Assembly: GCA_946478915.1 (NCBI GenBank) | Contig: CAMLER010000153.1 | Coordinates: 1 to 9,672, forward strand | Direction of reading: 5' to 3' | Source of the DNA: an uncultured Chryseolinea sp. | GTDB lineage: Bacteria > Bacteroidota > Bacteroidia > Cytophagales > Cyclobacteriaceae | Length of the DNA: 9,672 nucleotides | In this document: piece after piece, positions 1-6,715 of the stretch | How positions within the stretch are numbered: the stretch's first letter is position 1 | How the letters are laid out: every line of letters begins with the position of its first letter | Position numbers and translations under genes: made by a program | Notes under the pieces: model-generated | The model's input: the letters and a program-made list of their open reading frames with translations, nothing else | What the model was told of the DNA's origin: nothing | Databases searched by the model: none

Positions 1-971
1 GCAGCTCCACCGCTGACTTCCGGCATGGGTGGAAGATCACTAGCAATCACTAATGAGCCACACGCTTGTGCTTCTATTACCGGCCAACCAAACCCCTCCG
101 AAAAAGAGGGAAATACAAAGGCTTCGCATGCATTATACAAGGCTACCAAAGTTTCATGGCGTGGCTTTACCACAGAGATAATTCTTTCTGTCAGACCTTT
201 AGATTTTGCGTAATCCCACAACTCACTTTCCACCGCTTCGCCGGCAAAACATATTTTACCGTCCCAGGTGTCTTCTAGTATCGCCACCATATCAATTAGC
301 ATTTTACGATTCTTCCGCAGGAGAGACGAACCAACGTGTAGGAGAAAAGGTATGCCTGGCTGTAAACCCGCTGCAGTTATCAAGCTATCGCGTTGCTCTT
401 TTTGTATCTTCTTAAAATCAGCGTTAAATGCAAGGGGGATTATGTGCCAGTTCTTGCGATTAATATCTCGGTTTGAAGAGAGTTGCCGCAAATGATCATA
501 GGTTAATAAAGAAGTGACGATCAATGTTCCAGCATCTTGTAGTCTGCGCAAAATCCATTTTTGTAATATCACTCCTGCGGGGGACGCCGGACAGTAGGCA
601 TCGGCATATCCAAAGGCGCCTCGAATAGCCAGGGCATCGTGACAGGTTATGACAGTACGATCGGTTGGTAAGTGCTTAAGATAGGGTGCATTGGAATGAT
701 CACAGACGTGGAATCGGACGGATGATTTTCGCAAGCCAGTCTTTCGGAGTCTCCATCGAAGAATAATCGGAAACAGTATCCATTTATCGACGTAGCCCAA
801 CCATTTGCCTACACCACGTGTCGTATTGATGAAGGATCCGAACACAGCCACCGGCCTCCAAATTTCAGTTTTTACACCAGCCTTGTTAAATCCTGTACTA
901 AGCATTTGGGCAAACCGCTCCATGCTTTCCTGCTTGTCTGGCGGATAGTTACCGATCAAGATGATTTGCAT
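1..971 (-). CDS. GT4-family (GT-B fold) glycosyltransferase, C-terminus cut by window edge
   Basis: I translated this minus-strand frame by hand; it is open from ATG at 971 to the left edge (323 codons) with no stop or frameshift. It is a retaining glycosyltransferase of family 4 that transfers a sugar from an activated donor to the growing lipid-linked repeat unit on the cytoplasmic face. The N-terminus (MQIILIGNYPPDKQESM) is the usual first strand and loop of a GT-B N-terminal domain. An HD pair lies at residues 111-112. The C-terminal domain begins near residue 211 with LHVGSSLLRKN, the donor-side GxxxxRKN region. The EX7E signature is present as E292 and E300 in EGFGWPVIEAQACG, followed by the usual SDLPPMPEV. 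Against a family length of about 360-400 residues, some 40-80 residues are missing past the edge. An in-frame GTG at 992 is an alternative start, but ATG 971 fits the family N-terminus better. The gene begins 22 bp after the small ORF, in one apparent transcription unit. The sugar and linkage cannot be read from the sequence. Confidence 0.9.
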   Translation of the reverse strand, partial: MQIILIGNYPPDKQESMERFAQMLSTGFNKAGVKTEIWRPVAVFGSFINTTRGVGKWLGYVDKWILFPIILRWRLRKTGLRKSSVRFHVCDHSNAPYLKHLPTDRTVITCHDALAIRGAFGYADAYCPASPAGVILQKWILRRLQDAGTLIVTSLLTYDHLRQLSSNRDINRKNWHIIPLAFNADFKKIQKEQRDSLITAAGLQPGIPFLLHVGSSLLRKNRKMLIDMVAILEDTWDGKICFAGEAVESELWDYAKSKGLTERIISVVKPRHETLVALYNACEAFVFPSFSEGFGWPVIEAQACGSLVIASDLPPMPEVSGGA

Positions 972-993
972 AACTTCATTTAGTTTCCCCACC

Positions 994-1233
994 TTAAAAT
1001 TCCTTGAGTCGATTTATATATGAAAAAGGTCCATCCGGCATATTAATGACAGCTGAATTATGAATTCCATAATCGCGCAATACACGATTATTGACGTCGC
1101 TAGGTCCTGAATGATTGTTTCCAATGCTTATGAAAGAACGAAAATGTATTCGTGGAGTCCGTTTATAACCTTTGACCGTTCGCTTATTCTCCACGTTGTG
1201 AATCAGATAGAATAAATTTGCCCTTTTATGCAT
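994..1233 (-). CDS. Small hypothetical protein (79 aa) between wzy-like and GT4 genes
   Basis: This is an unrecognised ORF of 79 residues, with ATG at 1233 and TAA at 994-996. It starts 4 bp after the polymerase stop and ends 22 bp before the GT4 start, so it fills a gap that would otherwise be about 266 bp in a tightly packed operon. The product has no signal peptide or membrane segment. It is basic, with many Arg, Lys and Asn, and includes the stretch SIGNNHSGPSDVNNRVLRDY followed by a hydrophobic and Pro/Gly-containing tail (INMPDGPFSYINRL). No Shine-Dalgarno is evident, but several neighbours also lack one and re-initiation from the polymerase stop is possible. It may be a real small protein or the surviving piece of a larger gene, for example a degraded glycosyltransferase. 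The minus frame used by the GT4 gene stops at 1014-1016, so I found no simple frameshift that joins it to that gene. I cannot assign a function. Confidence 0.45.
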   Translation of the reverse strand: MHKRANLFYLIHNVENKRTVKGYKRTPRIHFRSFISIGNNHSGPSDVNNRVLRDYGIHNSAVINMPDGPFSYINRLKEF

Positions 1234-1237
1234 CGAA

Positions 1238-2896
1238 CTAATTCGGGCTTAACCTGATTCGTCGTTTGCGCCGAGCAAAGACGCGACTTATAGTTCGACT
1301 AACATGAAACATCACTAAGTATAATAGAACGATCTGAATCCATCCGCGAATAAGGTAAGCTACTATTGCCACCACACTTTCATGCAACATGAACTGGAAG
1401 AGCGGGGTTAGTATCAATATCCCGCAAAAACTAAACTTAAATTTATCTTCCGGGGCAGAAGAATCTTGTGCTTCCTCATCTTTTCGGGGTCGAAAGAACT
1501 TATCAACCAGATAAAATACAGGAAGCATAATCAATGCTAACATCGCGAGGTACCACCAACCAAACGTGGCCATACCGGTGCCAGCCATGTGTCCTACCCG
1601 CCATCCAGTAGGCGTACCGTAGCCACCAGAAAGTACATATAAATAATCGCCGTATGAGAGCGCATGTAAAGTTTCTTTGTCTACATCAAGTTTAAATATT
1701 TCCAGTATCGGCCCAGGCAATGAAGCCAGCAACTGATCCAATGAAAACTGCTGCATATCTGGATCATACATACCCACCTTGGAATAAGTATTCAGACTTA
1801 GGTCATTAAATTTTATGTTTGCAAAACGGGCTGTGTAGAGATTATCAAGGTATCGTTCATCCCAATCAAAATCCATTGGTTCGGTCGTATCATCCTTTCG
1901 GCGTGCTTCAATGGCCTCTTTATCATCAAGTGCCTCCAGCGTCAGTGTGATGAGCTCTGATGGGGGAATGTCTTTTCGTTGATCCCGTACCAAAAGCATA
2001 GCCGTTCCCAAATCCGTGAATGGACCGGTCAACGCCCACACGAGTAGGCCTCCAACCACAAAATTCCGTAAGGTAAATATTCGCGTTCTAAATACTCCTA
2101 ATAACAGACCGAGACCATATGCAATCGCAGGTGTTAGCAAGCCAAACATAAAAGTACCCCGACTATTTTGAGCCATGCTTATAGTAAATAATAAAATCGC
2201 ATAACCCGCAATAAGGAGTGAAAACATTTTACCTACCTTTTCCTTACTCCCAAACAATTTTGACATAGGAATAAAAAAGGGCGCATACATAAACGGAGCC
2301 AATGCCTGTAACGCCTTTACCGAAGGATCTCCGGTCGCACCCTGTGCTGCTTCCGGGTTGGCGAGGTGTACATAGAAAGTAGATGCCATTCCCATTATCC
2401 CCATAATCCATATTTGCGAATGTGTAGGTGGGTCGAAGAAGCCTACTTTCCCCAACAGCGATACAGATCTGTCAGGGGTAACTCGCATCAAGAATTGATA
2501 AAATGAATGGGCAAGCACGAGTACTACTAAACACAAACTCGCATGGAGAAATACTTCTTCGGGAAGTTCCAAATTATATATCAACGGCTTACCTTCAATT
2601 GTCGTAAAAAGCAAGGGGAAATAGAATTGTGTTGATACAAAACCGAGGAGTATAAAAGTCGACATCAGCTTCGTCTGCAACAACCGCGGTTTCAATAACG
2701 CTTTTGATGCAACCATCCACCCAAACACCACCGCTACCATCCCGATGATATTTGTAATTCCTGAATGAAAAATCAACTGGTAGGTAATTGCGAGAAAAAG
2801 TGCGATCCATGATCCGCGAATTACCTGCCGAAGAAAGGCGAATCGTGTTCGATCCCTTAGATCTAAGTGAGGTATATAGCTGGAATGTTGAACCAT
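1238..2896 (-). CDS. Wzy-like polysaccharide repeat-unit polymerase, polytopic membrane protein
   Basis: This is an integral inner-membrane protein of about 552 residues that probably polymerises flipped, lipid-linked repeat units on the periplasmic side. Hydrophobic segments run through the N-terminal half (from about residue 27) and the C-terminal part. They are separated by one large hydrophilic loop at about residues 296-439, the topology expected of Wzy/O-antigen-polymerase-like proteins. A conserved-looking SRG (245-247) follows a membrane segment, as in many polymerases. A short charged, probably cytoplasmic loop (about 465-488) and a strongly basic C-terminus (RRKRRIR, about 542-548) fit positive-inside orientation. 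I chose ATG 2896 because AGGA precedes it by 4 nt; an in-frame TTG at 2914 would add six residues but has no visible ribosome site. The gene follows the SGNH gene and sits with a flippase and glycosyltransferases, which supports the call. Polymerases diverge strongly, so the assignment rests on topology and context. An O-antigen ligase is the main alternative. Confidence 0.75.
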   Translation of the reverse strand: MVQHSSYIPHLDLRDRTRFAFLRQVIRGSWIALFLAITYQLIFHSGITNIIGMVAVVFGWMVASKALLKPRLLQTKLMSTFILLGFVSTQFYFPLLFTTIEGKPLIYNLELPEEVFLHASLCLVVLVLAHSFYQFLMRVTPDRSVSLLGKVGFFDPPTHSQIWIMGIMGMASTFYVHLANPEAAQGATGDPSVKALQALAPFMYAPFFIPMSKLFGSKEKVGKMFSLLIAGYAILLFTISMAQNSRGTFMFGLLTPAIAYGLGLLLGVFRTRIFTLRNFVVGGLLVWALTGPFTDLGTAMLLVRDQRKDIPPSELITLTLEALDDKEAIEARRKDDTTEPMDFDWDERYLDNLYTARFANIKFNDLSLNTYSKVGMYDPDMQQFSLDQLLASLPGPILEIFKLDVDKETLHALSYGDYLYVLSGGYGTPTGWRVGHMAGTGMATFGWWYLAMLALIMLPVFYLVDKFFRPRKDEEAQDSSAPEDKFKFSFCGILILTPLFQFMLHESVVAIVAYLIRGWIQIVLLYLVMFHVSRTISRVFARRKRRIRLSPN

Positions 2897-2900
2897 ATTT

Positions 2901-2904
2901 TCCT
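2901..2904 (-). promoter_or_regulatory. Ribosome binding site favouring the ATG 2896 start of the polymerase
   Basis: The minus strand reads AGGAAAAT directly before ATG 2896, which places an AGGA core 4 nt from the start. The upstream in-frame TTG at 2914 is preceded by A/T-rich sequence without a purine-rich core, so the ATG is preferred. The spacing is slightly short, so the choice is not certain. Confidence 0.4.
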
Positions 2905-2950
2905 GTAAAGGCAAAACGTCTACAAAAATACTAAAGGGCGGCAGATTTGG

Positions 2951-3892
2951 CTACCGGCATCCATCAATTGTTTGATAAATCGCTGTATATAAATGAGTTG
3001 CCCACCTCTTTTGCCCTGATACGTTGATGTGGATTTCGTCTCGGAAATCGCTGAATTCTTCGCCAATATCCAATCCAGATATCACTTTAATATTGTTCTC
3101 TGCACAATAGGATAAAATCTTCCTGCCTTCCTCATTGAAACTTCTATTCTGTAATTCACTGGTTTCTGCGTGCAAGCAAACTAAAAGTGGAATTTCGTGA
3201 ATGCGGGAGTAGTTGACGAAGAATTCAAACCCCGGATTGAATTTTTGAACGTCCTTATTAATCATCAGTGCATCAGCATGCTGATTCACTGGAACATTGA
3301 TCGCTCCAAGAACTTTTGGTGCCAGATACCTCTGCACAAGTTCAATCAAAGCCAGCGCTGGAGCTTTATCTGGGTAGTTGGGATGCACGCCAACAACCTT
3401 TTCAAATGTCATATTATCATACGCATCATGACTGCTTACAAACAACACGATCATCTTGGCGCCAAACGATCCAAATTTCTTTAAATAAGCTGCACAGTTA
3501 TCAGGACCCCAACTACCGGCACTTATATTTAGAAATCTAAATCCCCCTCCGACTTCTTTTGAAATGCGGTTCTCAACAATTGTTGTCGCCAGGCTGTCAT
3601 GATCCGTTAAAGTGCCGCCATTTATAACAGAGTCTCCGAATCCCAGCACTACGCAGTCGTCTGTCTCGTTAATTGGCAGAGACCTCATGGAGTATTCGTT
3701 ATATATATTCTTGTTGCCGAATCGAATCTTATTCTGATTAGGTTGCGCAATGTATTCGAAAGCAGGATCCGCCTGAAACAGTACCGTCATATCTCCCAGG
3801 CCCCAAATCTTTCTAAGTGCGACCTCCGCAGCAACCAACGCGATAAAGATAACAGCTAAACCTACTAAGATTGGTCTAGCTGATTTAAGCAT
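2951..3892 (-). CDS. SGNH/GDSL-type hydrolase, membrane-anchored or periplasmic, probable polysaccharide O-acyl esterase
   Basis: The product has 313 residues. One hydrophobic segment at about residues 6-28 is a signal anchor or signal peptide without a lipobox cysteine, so the catalytic part should face the periplasm. Block I of the SGNH family is GFGDSVINGG with nucleophile S88. SAGSWGP (124-130) matches the block II glycine region. Block V is DEIH, giving D285 and H288 for the triad. Block III is unusual: the family normally shows GxND, but here the segment is SSHDAYDN (153-160). Family knowledge suggests an esterase removing acetyl or other acyl groups, or an acyltransferase, acting on a glycan. 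I infer the substrate is the polymer of this cluster, because the gene lies between a glycosyltransferase and the polymerase. Its ATG lies inside the end of the upstream gene (8-bp overlap, frames sharing ATGCTTAA), so translation is probably coupled. No MBOAT acyltransferase is visible in the window, so the source of any acyl group is unknown. Confidence 0.75.
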   Translation of the reverse strand: MLKSARPILVGLAVIFIALVAAEVALRKIWGLGDMTVLFQADPAFEYIAQPNQNKIRFGNKNIYNEYSMRSLPINETDDCVVLGFGDSVINGGTLTDHDSLATTIVENRISKEVGGGFRFLNISAGSWGPDNCAAYLKKFGSFGAKMIVLFVSSHDAYDNMTFEKVVGVHPNYPDKAPALALIELVQRYLAPKVLGAINVPVNQHADALMINKDVQKFNPGFEFFVNYSRIHEIPLLVCLHAETSELQNRSFNEEGRKILSYCAENNIKVISGLDIGEEFSDFRDEIHINVSGQKRWATHLYTAIYQTIDGCR

Positions 3893-4901
3893 GATTAACG
3901 AGTTCTTGTCGGATTTTCGCTTCCTTCTTTCTGCCTTCTTTCAATATACTTTTTGCAATCCTAATACTAACAGAAAATCGAAATTGTTCGAAAAGCGCGA
4001 AAGGCAAACATCTTATTAATTGAAACTGCCAAAATATGGGAGACTTTAATCGTATAAATGATCGAAGCGCTTCGAATCGTCCACGCACGGCCGAATTTAA
4101 CGCACTGCGAAGATGATAAGAGCACAATTCGATATTGTAAAAATTGATAAGCTTTTTTCGATCGCAATATTGCGAAAGCTCATCAATGATTTGTTCGTAA
4201 ACGTGATATGATTCTTCGTGGTACTCTCCCTTTGTGATCGCATAGGTCGCAGCCACACGATCGTGGCGGCGTATGTATACAACTTCGGTATTGGTAAGGA
4301 AAATACTATTCGTTCTCGATAGACGTAACCAGTATTCAAAGTCTGCAGAAAATTTGATATCGTACAAGTAATGCTCAGGAGCAACAATGGAAACTTTAGC
4401 AGATACCTCGGAAAAATTGCCCGGAATATTTCCAAAAAGAAAAAATGCGAATACTGTGTCGATCCCGTTTATTGTTTGAGGTAATGCCTCGTAGGCAAAC
4501 TGCTGATATTTGTGTTGCTTCATTTGCCTGCTCTTCCAATTGAAAGTAATAAGACCAACGTTGTCATTTACTTTTTTCCATTCATCCATGATCTTCTGAA
4601 GCCCACCGGGATAAAAATAATCATCAGCGCATAAACCCATATAAACAGGTGCGCTCGCCTTATTGAACAAAAAATGAATATTCCTGTATACCCCCATATT
4701 TTTCTGGTGCCGAAAAACTTTGATGCGTGGATCGCTAAGAGATTGCAGATACTCGCTCGTACCATCATCGGAAGCATTGTCACCGACAATCATTTCCCAA
4801 TCCTGAAACTCTTGTGCTAAGACAGATTCAACACACTCTTTGATGTAAGGAAGCCCATTCCAGACGGGCGTTAATATCGAAATTGCTGGCACTCCTCCCA
4901 T
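3885..4901 (-). CDS. Family 2 (GT-A fold) glycosyltransferase
   Basis: This is a 338-residue, probably inverting glycosyltransferase acting in the cytoplasm or at the inner face of the membrane. It begins with the GT2 opening strand, ISILTPVWNG (7-16), followed by IKECVESVLAQ and the nucleotide-binding VGDNASDDGT (39-48). NMGVYRN (68-74) precedes the metal-binding position, which here is ADDYF (92-96), with D93 and D94 standing for the DXD motif. SADFEYWLRL (185-194) is the usual acceptor-side region carrying the catalytic-base position, and RRHD follows at 211-214. No strong membrane segment is apparent, and the C-terminal 100 residues are basic and probably membrane-associated. The ATG at 4901 has an A-rich leader without Shine-Dalgarno. 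The gene follows a 191-bp gap with a candidate promoter and may be first in a sub-operon with the SGNH gene, the polymerase, the small ORF and the GT4 gene. The sugar specificity cannot be told. Confidence 0.9.
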   Translation of the reverse strand: MGGVPAISILTPVWNGLPYIKECVESVLAQEFQDWEMIVGDNASDDGTSEYLQSLSDPRIKVFRHQKNMGVYRNIHFLFNKASAPVYMGLCADDYFYPGGLQKIMDEWKKVNDNVGLITFNWKSRQMKQHKYQQFAYEALPQTINGIDTVFAFFLFGNIPGNFSEVSAKVSIVAPEHYLYDIKFSADFEYWLRLSRTNSIFLTNTEVVYIRRHDRVAATYAITKGEYHEESYHVYEQIIDELSQYCDRKKLINFYNIELCSYHLRSALNSAVRGRFEALRSFIRLKSPIFWQFQLIRCLPFALFEQFRFSVSIRIAKSILKEGRKKEAKIRQELVNHA

Positions 4902-5092
4902 TTGTTTATTCTATTTTAGAATCAAAATTATCCAATGATGTTTTTTTAAAACAATAATTAATACTTCACTTAATGTTCAATGTTGCAATAAGATGTCTCG
5001 TTCCACACTAAAGATTACATCTCTGTTCTGTCCTCATTCCCTACCTCCCTAATTGGCTTTCTCTAGTTAATCCTGGTAATCTGTTATACACC
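4902..5092 (-). other. 191-bp intergenic region between flippase and GT2 genes
   Basis: This is the longest non-coding stretch in the window. Read on the minus strand it starts with ordinary sequence after the flippase stop, then a purine-rich tract (5038-5050) followed by a 9-codon ORF (5008-5037), then strongly A/T-rich sequence holding the candidate promoter (4923-4954). I found no convincing rho-independent terminator, tRNA or strong inverted repeat. Confidence 0.6.
4923..4954 (-). promoter_or_regulatory. Candidate Bacteroidota-type housekeeping promoter before the GT2 gene
   Basis: On the minus strand TAATTTTG (4923-4930) matches the TAnnTTTG -7 element of Bacteroidota exactly. A TTG (4952-4954), a partial match to the -33 TTTG, lies 21 nt upstream of it. 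A start point would fall near 4917, giving a leader of roughly 15 nt before ATG 4901. The surroundings are strongly A/T-rich, so a chance match is possible. The position in the longest intergenic gap of the window supports it. If real, it gives the GT2-SGNH-wzy-GT4 group its own transcription, separate from the export genes. Confidence 0.45.
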
Positions 5093-6661
5093 TTATTTTT
5101 TAATGGTAACCCCCGAGACAAAGGATAAAAAAAAAAGCTTTTTAATACCGGGTATTTTTATCGCCATGTTTTTTGCGCTGTCGATGGCAATTATTGGCAA
5201 AACCTGCCAATACCTCCATAGGTTCCAAATAAACAAAGCTAAAGATAAACCCAATATCAAAAATTTATACTCGGGCACAATGACCATGCCTGTCAACGAC
5301 ACCGTTGCAATGAGCACGGAGACAACCGCGAGATAAAACGGCCTGCCAGGCCAAATTAACTGATTTTCAGCAAGCCATCGCTGAGCATGGATTTTATAGC
5401 CCACGGCTGCAACAACTTCAGCAAGCAATAAGGAAACAGCAGCACCAAGTATCCCAATAATTGGCACGGAAATAATCAAGAATGCAAAAACAATGATTGC
5501 AGAAATCACTGCAATTACAAGCTGCGTTTTTGTCAAATTATTCCCAATTACCACTGCCATTGCCGGTTGAACAACGGCGTAAACCAAAACGCCAAGGGAC
5601 AGGATCGCAAATAATTGTGGATCGAAATCAATCTTCCCTTGAGTCCAGAAAATATAAAATGGTTCGATGAAAGTCTGCAATATGACAACACCGGGCGCCA
5701 TAAAGGCTACGACCACTATCCATATGGTTGCAAAGGCTGCCTCGCTTCGAGGTTGGTCCCGATCGTGTAAAAATCGCATCAAGTCGGGAAGCAGCGGATT
5801 AAGAATAGTATTAAGACCTTGCAAAGCGACGTTGGCCCCAGTCCGCATCGTCGAAAATGCTGCGAGACCGACCGGCCCGGCTAAGGGGGCAAGTAGTAGA
5901 CGAACGCCCTGTTGTCTTACATTTTCAAATATCGACTTTCCAAGAATTGGCAAAGATTTGACAAAATTTGAATAACCGAGAGGTAGCGATGGTTTGATAA
6001 ATCTGATTTTCTCCCTTCTGAGCAGCTTAAGCAAATCCGTGAAAAGAATCGCTGTGTATAGAAACGAGCCCATGGTAAAGGCCACCGCTGCCATGAGCAG
6101 GTCACCACCCGTGGTAACCGCGATCAACGGGGCAACCGCACTGATGATAGCATATATAAACCCCCACCAGGCAAACCTGGGATAATGACCAAACGGAGCA
6201 AGTACCCTTACAATCAAACCAGGTATTGTCATTACGATCAGCCATGACACCCCTAAAAGCGAAAGTGCCACACCGGAGTCGGTGATTAACTGGGTATCCT
6301 CTGTCCCAGACGTGCCAAGCAACCACGCTAAAATACCAGTGAAAAAGAAGAGGCCCACTAATACGATCTGAGTAATACTAATCAATACACCTATCACCAG
6401 GGCCGACCAAAACGATTTGCACAACGCCAGCATTTCGTTCCTACCAAACTTGAGAAACTCATATCCCATATAGTTTTGGTGACCGAGGTCTAGCATAGAA
6501 AGAGCGCTCATTATTCCCTGGAGGGCAAGCCAAATTCCGTATGTCTGGACGCTCCAATAATTCAGATATATTGGGACCAAAACAATCTGGGAAGCCATTG
6601 TCACACCTATCTGAGCCCAGGAGGCCACACTCCCTGAAATCAAGCGTGCAGCCGTCGACAT
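5093..6661 (-). CDS. Wzx-like lipid-linked oligosaccharide flippase (MOP superfamily)
   Basis: This polytopic inner-membrane protein of 522 residues probably moves the undecaprenyl-linked repeat unit from the cytoplasmic to the periplasmic leaflet. Hydrophobic segments occur along the whole length, roughly 12-14, with short loops and no large soluble domain, as in MOP-superfamily flippases. The N-terminal YGIWLALQGI followed by LDLGHQNYMG (about 41-66) resembles the conserved start of Wzx and related PST proteins. The segment near the middle, with SIFENVRQQG and then STMRTGAN, corresponds to the start of the second six-helix half, where these proteins show internal symmetry. ATG 6661 has no strong Shine-Dalgarno. 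The gene starts 54 bp after the kinase stop, and no convincing terminator lies between, so it is probably co-transcribed with the export genes. It is somewhat longer than many Wzx proteins (about 420-480 residues). The substrate cannot be inferred. Confidence 0.87.
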   Translation of the reverse strand: MSTAARLISGSVASWAQIGVTMASQIVLVPIYLNYWSVQTYGIWLALQGIMSALSMLDLGHQNYMGYEFLKFGRNEMLALCKSFWSALVIGVLISITQIVLVGLFFFTGILAWLLGTSGTEDTQLITDSGVALSLLGVSWLIVMTIPGLIVRVLAPFGHYPRFAWWGFIYAIISAVAPLIAVTTGGDLLMAAVAFTMGSFLYTAILFTDLLKLLRREKIRFIKPSLPLGYSNFVKSLPILGKSIFENVRQQGVRLLLAPLAGPVGLAAFSTMRTGANVALQGLNTILNPLLPDLMRFLHDRDQPRSEAAFATIWIVVVAFMAPGVVILQTFIEPFYIFWTQGKIDFDPQLFAILSLGVLVYAVVQPAMAVVIGNNLTKTQLVIAVISAIIVFAFLIISVPIIGILGAAVSLLLAEVVAAVGYKIHAQRWLAENQLIWPGRPFYLAVVSVLIATVSLTGMVIVPEYKFLILGLSLALFIWNLWRYWQVLPIIAIDSAKNMAIKIPGIKKLFFLSFVSGVTIKK

Positions 6662-6715
6662 CGTCTTAAGTTAACACACACTGGCACAATTCACTGTTTA
6701 TAAGGCTTAACAAGG

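Noticed and set aside
1..500. Several short plus-strand ORFs at the left end
   Set aside because: They are antisense shadows of the intact GT4 frame, which shows EX7E and donor-site motifs.
972..1016. Frameshift joining the small ORF to the GT4 gene
   Set aside because: The GT4 frame has a stop at 1014-1016 and the GT4 N-terminus is already complete at ATG 971, so no fusion is needed.
3197..3540. Plus-strand ORFs of 74-95 codons opposite the SGNH gene
   Set aside because: They have no recognisable motif and lie fully antisense to a gene with a visible catalytic triad.
6662..6715. Overlapping palindromes (CTTAAG, GTTAAC) and a repeated AAGGCT between kinase and flippase genes
   Set aside because: The possible stem is only about 5 bp with a loop of over 30 nt and no T-tract, so it is not credible as a terminator or operator.
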